45,723 nt of DNA from Elusimicrobiota bacterium. Its GTDB lineage: Bacteria > Elusimicrobiota > Elusimicrobia > UBA1565 > UBA9628. The position numbers and the translations under genes were made by a program. Numbering within the stretch: the first letter of the stretch is position 1; each line of letters starts with the position of its first letter. The notes beneath the pieces are model-generated. The model did no database searches and had not been told where the DNA came from. It saw only the letters and a list, made by a program, of their open reading frames with translations. The stretch is from positions 1 through 45,723 of the forward strand of contig JACQPJ010000015.1 in NCBI GenBank assembly GCA_016207605.1, given 5' to 3'. Of the stretch, positions 16,684 through 23,306 are shown in pieces.

Positions 16684-16968
16684 TTAGGTTGCAGGCTTAT
16701 GTGCCTTATTCTGGATCAAGTACCAACTATCTGCAGTAATCCATCCCTGCCGATTTTCTCCTATCTCAACAATAATGAATTTCCCAGTTCCATTTTGGGC
16801 GTGTATTTTTTCAAAAAGCGTTTCCGCAGAAGATTCCGAAACAATATAGAAAGCATTCGTCATGTCATATCGCCAATGCTTAATTTCAGGAATAGCATTA
16901 AGATATTTTTTTACAGATTCCATTGTTCCCAAACCGTCACTAAATGATAAGAGGTAAATTTTTTTCAT
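16684..16968 (-). CDS. Passenger gene: 94-residue protein, possible Cas2/SinR-like ferredoxin fold
   Basis: A small protein starting MKKIYLLSFSDGLGT, with HWRYDMTNAFYIVSESSAE, a helix, then KFIIVEIGENRQGW and ITADSWYLIQNK. The beta-alpha-beta-beta-alpha-beta order, the short N-terminal strand with YLLSFS and the W-x-x-D-x-x-x-x-FYIVS segment resemble small Cas2-like or SinR-annotated proteins with a ferredoxin fold. This is a by-eye similarity, not a demonstrated match. It overlaps the stop of the membrane-protein gene by 4 bases, so the two form a pair translated together inside the IS element. AT-rich like the rest of the element. Confidence 0.65.
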   Translation of the reverse strand: MKKIYLLSFSDGLGTMESVKKYLNAIPEIKHWRYDMTNAFYIVSESSAETLFEKIHAQNGTGKFIIVEIGENRQGWITADSWYLIQNKAHKPAT

Positions 16969-17414
16969 ACCGGTGGTGGATCATTTGGTGGCGGCAAAAT
17001 TGGTTGGATTCGATCAGAAATAGAAGGCATCGAATTAGGCGTTATAAGTGTTGGCCCATTCCCACCACTATTTTCAGCCAATTCCATTCTAAGTTTATTT
17101 TCAATGTGCTTTTCTGATCTACAAAAATCAGGGTCTTGCAGACTTTTTATAAAAAAATGGATTACAAATACGCCCATTAAGATATAAAGAGAATTAAGTG
17201 CAAATCCAATTGCGCCCGGAATGTCGCGGAAGAACATGAGAATCAGAAAAGCCAAAACAACATAAATCAGTACAAAAATAAGGTATGGACGGTATCCGCT
17301 GGATCGCTCCGTTTTTGTAAACCAGTTTTGTGTGTATTGAATCCAATCCATTGGGTTTAATGGGTTGCCCATCAAGAAAAATATAACATTAATCAAAGAG
17401 TGGATTTTGCTCAT
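16965..17414 (-). CDS. Passenger gene: small two-span membrane protein of unknown function
   Basis: A 149-residue protein. The N-terminal 45 residues include a hydrophobic stretch (LINVIFFLMG) and a polar loop. Two clear membrane spans follow (LIFVLIYVVLAFLILMFF and FALNSLYILMGVFVIHFF), then a polar tail ending in a Pro-rich run (PILPPPNDPPP). I do not recognise a family. It is the first gene of the minus-strand passenger pair and its start lies 13 bases inside the right terminal repeat. AAGGAT lies directly before the ATG. Confidence 0.65.
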   Translation of the reverse strand: MSKIHSLINVIFFLMGNPLNPMDWIQYTQNWFTKTERSSGYRPYLIFVLIYVVLAFLILMFFRDIPGAIGFALNSLYILMGVFVIHFFIKSLQDPDFCRSEKHIENKLRMELAENSGGNGPTLITPNSMPSISDRIQPILPPPNDPPPV

Positions 17415-17426
17415 ATCCTTGTCTCT

Positions 17427-17458
17427 AAGGGATAGTGGCTAAATAACTGGACAACTAC
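17427..17458 (-). repeat. Right terminal inverted repeat of the IS element
   Basis: Read inward it is GTAGTTGTCC, seven bases, then TAGCCACTATCCCTT, matching the left end apart from the middle spacer and one base. The 16-bp TTTGATTGCAACCCCT repeat begins immediately outside. Confidence 0.7.
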
Positions 17459-17459
17459 T

Positions 17460-17475
17460 TTTGATTGCAACCCCT
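17460..17475. repeat. 16-bp repeat TTTGATTGCAACCCCT, copy 2
   Basis: An exact match to 102-117. It lies between the IS right end and the stop codon (17474) of the minus-strand secreted-protein gene, so it belongs to the 3' end of that gene, as copy 1 does for the GT2 gene. Confidence 0.6.
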
Positions 17476-18373
17476 AAGGCAGTAGTCCACTTTTCAGCGC
17501 GCCGCGAAGCAGGGCCTCTACGGCCGCGGCCCGGGCGAGGGATCGTTCGAACCACCTTTGCAGTTCCCCATCTTGGAGAAGGGGCGCGTACTGCCTGCGG
17601 AACTCCGCCGTTCTGGCTGCGTCCTTCTCCAGTTTTGTCAGAGCGTTGATCAGCGACTCTTTGCTGCCATCTGCCGCCCAATCAAACACCCGCCGCTCGT
17701 CCCGAGACTTTTTTCCCAAGACCCACAGGACCTTCGTCTCTGGCGCGTCTTGGGCGTCCGGCGCGTATCGTTCGGCGGCATGGAGGGTCCTATCGATCTG
17801 CTGGTCGAGAGCATCGATCTCCATTTCGGCGTCCCCTCGGGCTGCTTCGATCTGCTCGGCGCTCGACGCCGGCTCGGGTCGGGCTGGGGCGTCCGTCAAG
17901 AAGCCGGCGATGTTGCGGGTCCTGCGCCGGCGCGCCGGGGCGAGCGCCCGATGGGCGGTCCCGAGCGCCCAATCCATCCCCGCGCTTTGCGCGGACGGGA
18001 GATGGAGCCCCGCGGCGGGTTTCAGCGCGTAGCGCAGCTCCCGCAGTTTTGTGGAGACCAAGGCCGGAGGCAGGCGCGACAGCGCCTCGTAGGACGCCGG
18101 CCGGGCCCAGGCGGCGGGGGCCGCCTCCAGCGTCCGCGCAGGCGTGGCCAGAAGCGTCGCGCGCAAGCGGCGGGGGCTCGCCTCCGCTGTTGTGAGGAAA
18201 TCGGAGACGGGTTCCCACCACTCGCCTGGAACCAGGAGAAAAGCCCCGTTGAAGCTCCGCTCGAACAAGCCGGGCTGGAACTCGACGCGGGGAATCTCCG
18301 CGGCCCGCGGCGCGGGCGCCGCGGCTAGGCAGAGGCAGGCGAGGAGCCCAGCCTTCGATTGCTTTCGTTTCAT
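17474..18373 (-). CDS. Secreted protein of unknown function
   Basis: A 299-residue protein with a signal peptide (KRKQSKAGLLACLCLAAA, then APAPRAAE as a likely cleavage region). The mature part is Ala/Arg-rich and mostly helical; a middle stretch SSAEQIEAARGDAEMEIDALDQQIDR looks like a coiled coil. No catalytic motif or known domain is recognisable. It shares with the secreted HEASH protein a TAGG(T)CTTTTGG-CCCA motif upstream, which hints at common control. The IS element sits directly downstream of its stop. Confidence 0.7.
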   Translation of the reverse strand: MKRKQSKAGLLACLCLAAAPAPRAAEIPRVEFQPGLFERSFNGAFLLVPGEWWEPVSDFLTTAEASPRRLRATLLATPARTLEAAPAAWARPASYEALSRLPPALVSTKLRELRYALKPAAGLHLPSAQSAGMDWALGTAHRALAPARRRRTRNIAGFLTDAPARPEPASSAEQIEAARGDAEMEIDALDQQIDRTLHAAERYAPDAQDAPETKVLWVLGKKSRDERRVFDWAADGSKESLINALTKLEKDAARTAEFRRQYAPLLQDGELQRWFERSLARAAAVEALLRGALKSGLLP

Positions 18374-18390
18374 GTCGGGCCGACGCGTAC

Positions 18391-18406
18391 GGCTAAGATT
18401 GTAGCC
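18391..18406 (-). promoter_or_regulatory. -10 element (TACAAT) inside a small palindrome
   Basis: The minus strand reads GGCTACAATCTTAGCC: a TACAAT hexamer (18398-18403) within GGCTA...TAGCC arms. It lies 24 nt before the ATG at 18373. The arms could be an operator or chance. No consensus -35 is seen. Confidence 0.45.
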
Positions 18407-18424
18407 GAAGAGCGATTGTCCGCC

Positions 18425-18502
18425 CTGGGTCCAAAAGCCTAGACGCGCGCCGGCAAAGGCCCCACCAGTTTATGGGTCGAAAGACCCTATTCGCTGGGCC
18501 TT
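18425..18502. repeat. Conserved motif pair and hairpin upstream of the secreted-protein gene
   Basis: The plus strand has a nested structure: outer arms AAGGCCC (18456-18462) and GGGCCTT (18496-18502), and an inner perfect hairpin GGGTC-GAAA-GACCC (18474-18487) with a GNRA-type loop. Reading minus, the inner part is TAGGGTCTTTCGACCCA and a second copy at 18425-18441 is TAGGCTTTTGGACCCA. These match the arms of the hairpin at 13544-13584. The outer arm touches the stop of the minus gene ending at 18501. It could be an operator array, a structured RNA or a bidirectional terminator. Confidence 0.6.
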
Positions 18503-19661
18503 AAATCTTAGGACAGCAGCCCAGGCGGCGCAGCTCGCGCAAGACGATGTCCCGGGTCGTCGCGCGCTCGGACTCCCGAGACGTCAGGAAGCCGTACTTG
18601 AAGGCGTCGTAGCGCTCCGGGCTCACAGGCGGCAGGACGATCTCGTCGGGAGAGCGGACATGGTCCAGGGCGATTGTCGCCATGCCCAGGTAGTCCGAGA
18701 GGTCGCGCATCGCGTCGACGCACTCGGGCATCGCGCGCGCCATCTCGTCGGTGTAGACGTAGAGGATGGGCTTGCGCGCCAGCACGGCGCAGCTCATCGA
18801 CGTGCTGAGGTGGCAGAGGACGAACTCCGCGTCCCGGACGAGCGCGGCCGTGGCGTCCTTGAGCGCCGCGCGGCCCTCGAAGGCCTCCGGGCCGTAGGAG
18901 GACTTGGGGTGGAGGGCGACCGCGACGGAGACGCCCAGTTTTTTCTCCAGGAGGCCGAAGAAGCGGTTGAGGGCGCCGAAGTAGCGCGGCGGGTCGATGG
19001 GCGCGAGCCCGATGAAGGCCCGGTCCGGGTTCATGGCGTGGTTGCTGTCGAGGAAGACGCCGTAGCGCCCCGGGATCAGCCGGCGCGGGCCGGCCGCGGC
19101 CGCCTGGAAGAGGTCGTAGTCGCAGAGATTGATCGGCACGATTCGTTTGGCATTTGGGTGAGTCCGGACCGCCGCCTCTCCCGCCGCGAACACCAGGTCG
19201 AAGGGCTTCACCAATCTCAGTTGACGGCTGACGGTCGTCGTCACCTTGGCGCCCATGGCGGTCGCCAGCGCGCGGGGGTCGCGGACCAGGCGCAGGAGCT
19301 TGACGAGCTTGTTCGGCGGCCGGATCGGCATGTGGCCCCATTCGAAGATCGCGAGGGCGCGCCGCCGCCGGCTCAGGAGGCGGTAGAGAGGCTGGAACCG
19401 GGCCTCGTAGTTCATCAGCAGGATGAAGAGGGCGTCCTCGTTCTCCGGCAGGTCCACCCGGCGGCGGAGCTCGTCGAGCGCGGCGACCGGCGCGTCCACG
19501 TCGCCGCGGCTGGTCTCGCGCGCCGCCGGCCGGTAGTCCCAGAGCGCGCTGGTATCCCAGTACTCGACCCGCGCGCCGGCGCCGCGCAGCTCTTCGATGA
19601 GCCAATCGCGCCGGATCTTGTCCGTGAGCGGGACTTGGGAGACGAAGACGACTTTCCTCAG
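18501..19661 (-). CDS. Probable surface-glycan glycosyltransferase (GT-B-like), unclassified; CTG start
   Basis: A 386-residue protein. The open frame continues upstream of the first GTG (19499) with clearly coding sequence (RKVVFVSQVPLTDKIRRDWL), but no ATG, GTG or TTG follows the in-frame stop near 19722. The best start is CTG at 19661, which forms a CTGA overlap with a stop. The N-terminal half looks Rossmann-like; the C-terminal half has VAVALHPKSSYGPEAF and FVLCHLSTSMSCAVLARKPI, the His and Ser-rich donor-side pattern of polysaccharide-forming GT-B enzymes such as some sialyl- or glycerolphospho-transferases. As last gene of the NeuA operon it is a candidate nonulosonic-acid transferase; this is inference. 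Confidence 0.7.
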   Translation of the reverse strand: MRKVVFVSQVPLTDKIRRDWLIEELRGAGARVEYWDTSALWDYRPAARETSRGDVDAPVAALDELRRRVDLPENEDALFILLMNYEARFQPLYRLLSRRRRALAIFEWGHMPIRPPNKLVKLLRLVRDPRALATAMGAKVTTTVSRQLRLVKPFDLVFAAGEAAVRTHPNAKRIVPINLCDYDLFQAAAAGPRRLIPGRYGVFLDSNHAMNPDRAFIGLAPIDPPRYFGALNRFFGLLEKKLGVSVAVALHPKSSYGPEAFEGRAALKDATAALVRDAEFVLCHLSTSMSCAVLARKPILYVYTDEMARAMPECVDAMRDLSDYLGMATIALDHVRSPDEIVLPPVSPERYDAFKYGFLTSRESERATTRDIVLRELRRLGCCPKI

Positions 19662-19717
19662 CGGTAGCCCCAGCGGGCGTTGAGGTCCTTGAACCTCTGG
19701 AGTTCCCGCCTCTCCAC
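19658..19717 (-). CDS. Possible 19-codon micro-ORF or gene remnant
   Basis: A GTG at 19717, 4 bases after the SDR stop, opens a frame reading ERRELQRFKDLNARWGYR before a TGA that overlaps the next start. The amino-acid mix looks coding-like, but 19 codons is too short for a firm claim. It could be a translational coupling peptide, a frame-shifted tail of a neighbour, or chance. Confidence 0.25.
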   Translation of the reverse strand: MERRELQRFKDLNARWGYR

Positions 19718-19721
19718 TAGG

Positions 19722-20534
19722 CTACCAGGCGGTCCAGCCGCCGTCCACCATCAGGTCGTGGCCGGTGACGTAGGCGGACAGGTCGCTGGCGAGGTAGGCG
19801 ACCGCGCCCTTGAAGTCCTCCTCGCGCGCCATGCGGCCCAGGGGCGTTCTTTTCTCGTAGCGCTTGACGAAGACCGCGGGCTGCCCGCGCCAGACGCCGC
19901 CCGGGCAGAGCGCGTTGACGCGCACGCGCGGGGCCAGTGCGGAGGCCAGGTGCCGGGCCAGCATGAGGACGCCGCCCTTGGAGGCCGCGTAGCCGGCCGG
20001 CACGGTCATGGGGGTGCCCTCGTAGAGGCTGAAGTCCGGCGCCGTGACGCCGTAGGTCGAGCCGACGAGGATGACGGAGCCGCGCCCGGTCCGCGCCAAG
20101 GCTTCCCGCGCCTCGTGGACCAGCGTGAAGGCCGCCGTCAGGTTCACGCGGCAGGCCTTCTCGAAGGCGTCCGTCGTCTGCCGGGGGAAGGGGACCGCCC
20201 AGCCGGGCATGCGCGTCGTGCCGACGTAGGCGGCGGCGTGCACCAGGACGTCGAGGCCGCCCAGGCGCCGGACGGCCTCGCGCGCCGCGGCGCGAGTCGC
20301 GGCCTCGTCGCCCAGGTCGCACGGCACGCTCAGCGCCGAGCGCGCGCGCCGCCGGTTGAGCCTGCGCGCGCGCTGCGCGCAGGCGGCAGGGTCGAGGTCG
20401 AGGACCGCGACGCGCGCGCCCAGCTCGGTCAGCGCCTCCTCGATCGCCAGGCCGATGTGGCCGGCGCCTCCCGTCACCAGGGCCTTGCGGCCGCGCAGGT
20501 CCATCAGCCGCCGCACCGTCCTCATGGTCGTCAT
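19722..20534 (-). CDS. Short-chain dehydrogenase, PtmA-like
   Basis: A 270-residue classical SDR: ALVTGGAGHIGLAI for NAD(P), VLVHAAAYVG, catalytic Ser in SVILVGSTYG, Y-x-x-x-K in GYAASKGGV and the terminal YVTGHDLMVDGGW. The STYGVTAPDFSLYEGTPM segment resembles flagellin-glycan SDRs of the Campylobacter PtmA type, and the gene directly follows NeuA as ptmA follows ptmB there (from memory). Role in nonulosonic-acid supply is inferred. ATG at 20534 overlaps the NeuA stop by 4 bases; a longer frame upstream runs antisense-like through NeuA. Confidence 0.82.
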   Translation of the reverse strand: MTTMRTVRRLMDLRGRKALVTGGAGHIGLAIEEALTELGARVAVLDLDPAACAQRARRLNRRRARSALSVPCDLGDEAATRAAAREAVRRLGGLDVLVHAAAYVGTTRMPGWAVPFPRQTTDAFEKACRVNLTAAFTLVHEAREALARTGRGSVILVGSTYGVTAPDFSLYEGTPMTVPAGYAASKGGVLMLARHLASALAPRVRVNALCPGGVWRGQPAVFVKRYEKRTPLGRMAREEDFKGAVAYLASDLSAYVTGHDLMVDGGWTAW

Positions 20535-21334
20535 GGTTCCTTCCTCGCGCCCAGGCCGCGATCCTTCGGACGCGGCACAGGCGCGTCGGAGGAAAGCCCT
20601 GCAGCGCCTAGCCAGGGGAGCTTGATCGCGCCGCCCCGGATCAGCGCCTCCGTCCGCTCGAACTGCTCCAGGTCGTCGATCGAGACCGCGCGCCCCTCCG
20701 GCAGGACCAGCATCAGGTGCCGGCCGACGCCGCGCCACGCCTCGTGGGTCCGGACGAACCGGGCCCGCCAGAGGTAGAGCAGGCCGTTGATGTGGTAGAC
20801 GTCCGGCACGTCCTGGCGCCGGTCGAAGCGGCCTCCGTCCGGGGCGAAGTCGCTCATCAGCCCGTCCTTCTCGACGACCGTGTGCCAGAGCGGGCTGTAG
20901 TGGGGCTTGGAGACGGCGACGATGCCGTCGGCGTCAGGGCGCTCTCCCAGGCGCCGGCAGGCTTCCCGCACGTCCTCGGGCAGGCGCGTCGGGGAGGTGG
21001 GGTCGAGCAGGAGCAGGTAGCCGTAGCCGCGGTCCTCCCGGGCCTCGACGGCGGCCAGCGCGTGCTTGAGCACCAGCCACATCGGCGTGTCGGGCCTGGC
21101 CAGCTCGGCCGGGCGCAGGAACGGCGCGTCGCCGCCGTGCCGTTGGGCAAGCTCGGCGATCTCCGGCGAGTCGGTCGAGACGACGCAGTGGTCGATCTCC
21201 GGGCACAGCCGCGCCAGCCGCAGAGAGTGGGCGAGAAGCGGCAGGCCGGCCAGAGGCCGGATGTTCTTGCCCGGCAGTCCAGTCGAGCCGCCGCGCGCGG
21301 GGATGACGGCCAGCACACGCTGCGCGCCGATCAT
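20531..21334 (-). CDS. neuA: CMP-nonulosonic acid synthetase (NeuA/LegF/PtmB-type cytidylyltransferase)
   Basis: A 267-residue acylneuraminate cytidylyltransferase. VLAVIPARGGSTGLPGKNIRPLAG is the nucleotide-binding signature; YLLLLDPTSPTRLPEDV and YHINGLLYLW follow at the expected places. It activates a sialic, legionaminic or related acid with CTP for transfer. Which acid cannot be decided from NeuA alone. The last 20 or so residues (SSDAPVPRPKDRGLG...) are encoded by the 29-bp repeat and are probably a non-native tail. It is fully overlapped at both ends by 4-base junctions with its neighbours. Confidence 0.92.
   Translation of the reverse strand: MIGAQRVLAVIPARGGSTGLPGKNIRPLAGLPLLAHSLRLARLCPEIDHCVVSTDSPEIAELAQRHGGDAPFLRPAELARPDTPMWLVLKHALAAVEAREDRGYGYLLLLDPTSPTRLPEDVREACRRLGERPDADGIVAVSKPHYSPLWHTVVEKDGLMSDFAPDGGRFDRRQDVPDVYHINGLLYLWRARFVRTHEAWRGVGRHLMLVLPEGRAVSIDDLEQFERTEALIRGGAIKLPWLGAAGLSSDAPVPRPKDRGLGARKEP
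20553..20581. repeat. 29-bp dispersed repeat, copy 2 (3' end of NeuA gene)
   Basis: Identical to 15682-15710, in the same plus-strand orientation. Relative to its host gene it is reversed: the CysQ gene reads it forward and NeuA reads its complement. In both it encodes the last residues of the protein, so it is tolerated in either direction at C-termini. Confidence 0.75.
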
Positions 21335-22317
21335 GGGGAGGCAACCTCTTGGCTGGCGCCGCTGGCGCTGGCGGCGCGCGCCGCGTCGCAGAGGGCGACC
21401 GCGCGCAGGCCGTCTGCGAGCGTCGCCAGGCGGGGGTCGGGCCGGCCGGACAGGGACTCGATAAAGGCGCGGGCTTGGGCGGCAAAAAGCTCGTCGCGCT
21501 CCGCGGCGCAGTTTTCCGTTTCCGGCGTTTGCCCCGCGGCGGTCCAGGTCGTCGTCTGCGCGACGGCGTCCCAGCGCAGCTCGCCGCGCTCTCCGTGGGC
21601 GACGATGCCGCGCCGCGCCGTGCGCGTCAGGTAATCGAGGCCCACGGTGACGCTCGGGCCGCCCTCGATCTCCCAGGCCAGTTCGGCGCGTTCTTCCGAG
21701 GCGATTCCGAGGCGGCCCATGTTCGCGAGCCGGCCGTAGACCCGCGCCGGCCAGCCGAAGAGCCAGCCGGCATAGTCGATTTCGTGGATCAGGTCGCGCA
21801 GCACGCCGCCGTCCTCGGCTCGCGCGCTGTAGCTGTCGCGGTAGGGCCGCTGCGGGCGCCAGTCGGGCAGATACGAGCGGCATTCCACGCGCACGGCGTG
21901 CAGGGTGCCCGCCTCGGGAAGGCGCGCGCGGAAGCGGCTCAGCGACGGCGAGAAGCGCAGCACGCACGCGACGAACGCCCGTCGCCGCCTCTGTTCGACT
22001 TCGCCGAGAAGCCCGCGCGCCTGCTCGGCGCGGGCCGACAGCGGCTTCTCGATGAGAAGATCCAAGCCGCAGCCGAGCGCCGTCGTCGCGTCCGAGGCGT
22101 GTCGGCCGGTCTCGGTCGCGATCACGCACGCCGCCGCGCCACGCGCCGCCGCGTCCCTCAGGCCGGCCGCGGTTTCGAAGCCGGCGGCCTCCAATTCCGC
22201 CCGCCGGGACGCGCGCAGGGGCACGGCCACGGGGCGCGCCCCGAGCGCGCGCAGCGCGGCGAGATGCCGCATCCCCGCGCTGCCGGTCCCGTAGACGGCC
22301 GTTCGAGGCGCGGTCAT
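21331..22317 (-). CDS. Gfo/Idh/MocA-family oxidoreductase
   Basis: A 328-residue protein with an N-terminal Rossmann fold (AVYGTGSAGMRHLAAL), the EKP motif (LLIEKPLSARAEQA) and the C-terminal catalytic-face block LRDLIHEIDYAGWLFGWP. The family oxidises, reduces or epimerises sugars using NAD(P). The order oxidoreductase, NeuA, PtmA-like SDR resembles what I recall of the Campylobacter ptm locus, so a role in making the amino-sugar precursor is reasonable but unproven. ATG at 22317 follows the sulfotransferase stop by one base. Confidence 0.85.
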   Translation of the reverse strand: MTAPRTAVYGTGSAGMRHLAALRALGARPVAVPLRASRRAELEAAGFETAAGLRDAAARGAAACVIATETGRHASDATTALGCGLDLLIEKPLSARAEQARGLLGEVEQRRRRAFVACVLRFSPSLSRFRARLPEAGTLHAVRVECRSYLPDWRPQRPYRDSYSARAEDGGVLRDLIHEIDYAGWLFGWPARVYGRLANMGRLGIASEERAELAWEIEGGPSVTVGLDYLTRTARRGIVAHGERGELRWDAVAQTTTWTAAGQTPETENCAAERDELFAAQARAFIESLSGRPDPRLATLADGLRAVALCDAARAASASGASQEVASP

Positions 22318-22318
22318 G

Positions 22319-23305
22319 TCAGGATGCCAAGCCGAGCCAATAATCCTTGTAGTCCCGGCGGCAGGCGTCGAGGAGCCCGCGGCCGGCGGCGGAGAGCGGG
22401 GCTTTCGCTTCCTCGGCCAGGGCATCGTTGCGCGCCTCGGAATGCGGCCGCGGCAGCCGCTCCCGATCGAGGATGGCCTGCATCCCCGGATGACGGGTCT
22501 TCCGGGTGAAGGCCTCGATCCGCTTCAGGTCCGGCTCGGGATCGGCCGTGAAGCGCTCGAAGGAGACGAGCAGTATCTGCTTCTTCTGCTCGGGCGCAAG
22601 CGCTTCGAATTCCTCGCGGGCCATCGCCATGATCCGGCCGATGCTGAGGACGATGCGCTCCATCTCGTCGGCTCGGGCGTAGTCCTTGGCGATGTCCACC
22701 GCAAACCACGGCACGGTGCCGTAGGGAGTGTCGAAGGCGAACGGGATCACCTTGGGGTCGTTGCCCCAGCGCTTGCCGTAGCCCTTCTTGTGCCAGGACA
22801 TCACGAGCGCGGCGGGGTCGCGCAGGATATGGATCACCTTGGCCTTCGGAAAGATCCCGAGGATCGTGCGCATGTTGCACATGCCCTCATGGCAGAAGAA
22901 CAGCGGGAGGCGCTTATTCTTGAGGAATTCCTCGACGAGAGCGGACTCGTCCTCGCGCGCCGCGCGGCTGAGCAGCCGTTCCGGGTCCACGGAGTTGTGC
23001 ACGCTGGTGATGTCGGCGCGCCGGGTGTTCAGCGAGCGGCCGATCATCATGTTGTAGGCCGCGTAGTCGACGTCGGTCTGCAGGATGATCCGGCAGGTCT
23101 CGAAATCCAGCTTTCCGAAGCGCACCAAGTAGGGCAGGTTTTCGAGCAGGAAGGGGTACTGGATGAACTCGATGCCTTTGAAGGCGGCCGCCACGTGCGA
23201 CAGCATGAATTTTCCGGAGCGGCTGATCCCGTCGATGAGGACGAGCTCGTCGGCGTAGTTGCGCCGCGTGTAGAACTTCAGGCCGTCGTAGCGTTTCACG
23301 CTCAT
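22319..23305 (-). CDS. Sulfotransferase family protein (PAPS-dependent)
   Basis: A 328-residue protein. The 5'-phosphosulfate loop is IDGISRSGKFML (residues 26-32, P-loop-like), and KVIHILRDPAALVMSWHKKGYG is the 3'-phosphate-binding strand and helix with the conserved Arg and Ser. The remainder is helical, typical of carbohydrate sulfotransferases. It would move sulfate from PAPS to a sugar hydroxyl or amine, leaving PAP. PAPS synthesis genes are two and three genes upstream in the same operon, which strongly supports the call. The acceptor is probably the operon's own glycan. Confidence 0.87.
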   Translation of the reverse strand: MSVKRYDGLKFYTRRNYADELVLIDGISRSGKFMLSHVAAAFKGIEFIQYPFLLENLPYLVRFGKLDFETCRIILQTDVDYAAYNMMIGRSLNTRRADITSVHNSVDPERLLSRAAREDESALVEEFLKNKRLPLFFCHEGMCNMRTILGIFPKAKVIHILRDPAALVMSWHKKGYGKRWGNDPKVIPFAFDTPYGTVPWFAVDIAKDYARADEMERIVLSIGRIMAMAREEFEALAPEQKKQILLVSFERFTADPEPDLKRIEAFTRKTRHPGMQAILDRERLPRPHSEARNDALAEEAKAPLSAAGRGLLDACRRDYKDYWLGLAS

Positions 23306-23306
23306 G

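Larger units (their letters stand above)
15741..17458. mobile_element. IS1595-family (ISXO2-like) insertion element with two passenger genes
   Basis: Imperfect terminal inverted repeats: the left end starts GTAGTGTCC and continues to TAGCCATTATCCCTT; the right end read inward is GTAGTTGTCC to TAGCCACTATCCCTT. Base composition drops sharply to AT-rich inside. A transposase occupies the left 1 kb on plus; two overlapping small genes on minus fill the right 0.75 kb. At about 1.7 kb it is longer than a simple element of this family. No 8-bp target duplication is visible (CACCTAGT versus TTTTGATT), so one flank may have changed, or the exact ends may differ by a few bases. Confidence 0.8.

Noticed and set aside
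15733-17466. 8-bp target duplication around the IS element
   Set aside because: The flanks read CACCTAGT on the left and TTTTGATT on the right, with no shift giving a match, so no duplication was recorded.
18425-18502. Possible c-di-GMP (GEMM) riboswitch upstream of the secreted protein
   Set aside because: The hairpins lack the GEMM consensus core such as the conserved GCAAA and CACGCACAG segments; only a simple nested stem with a GNRA loop is present.
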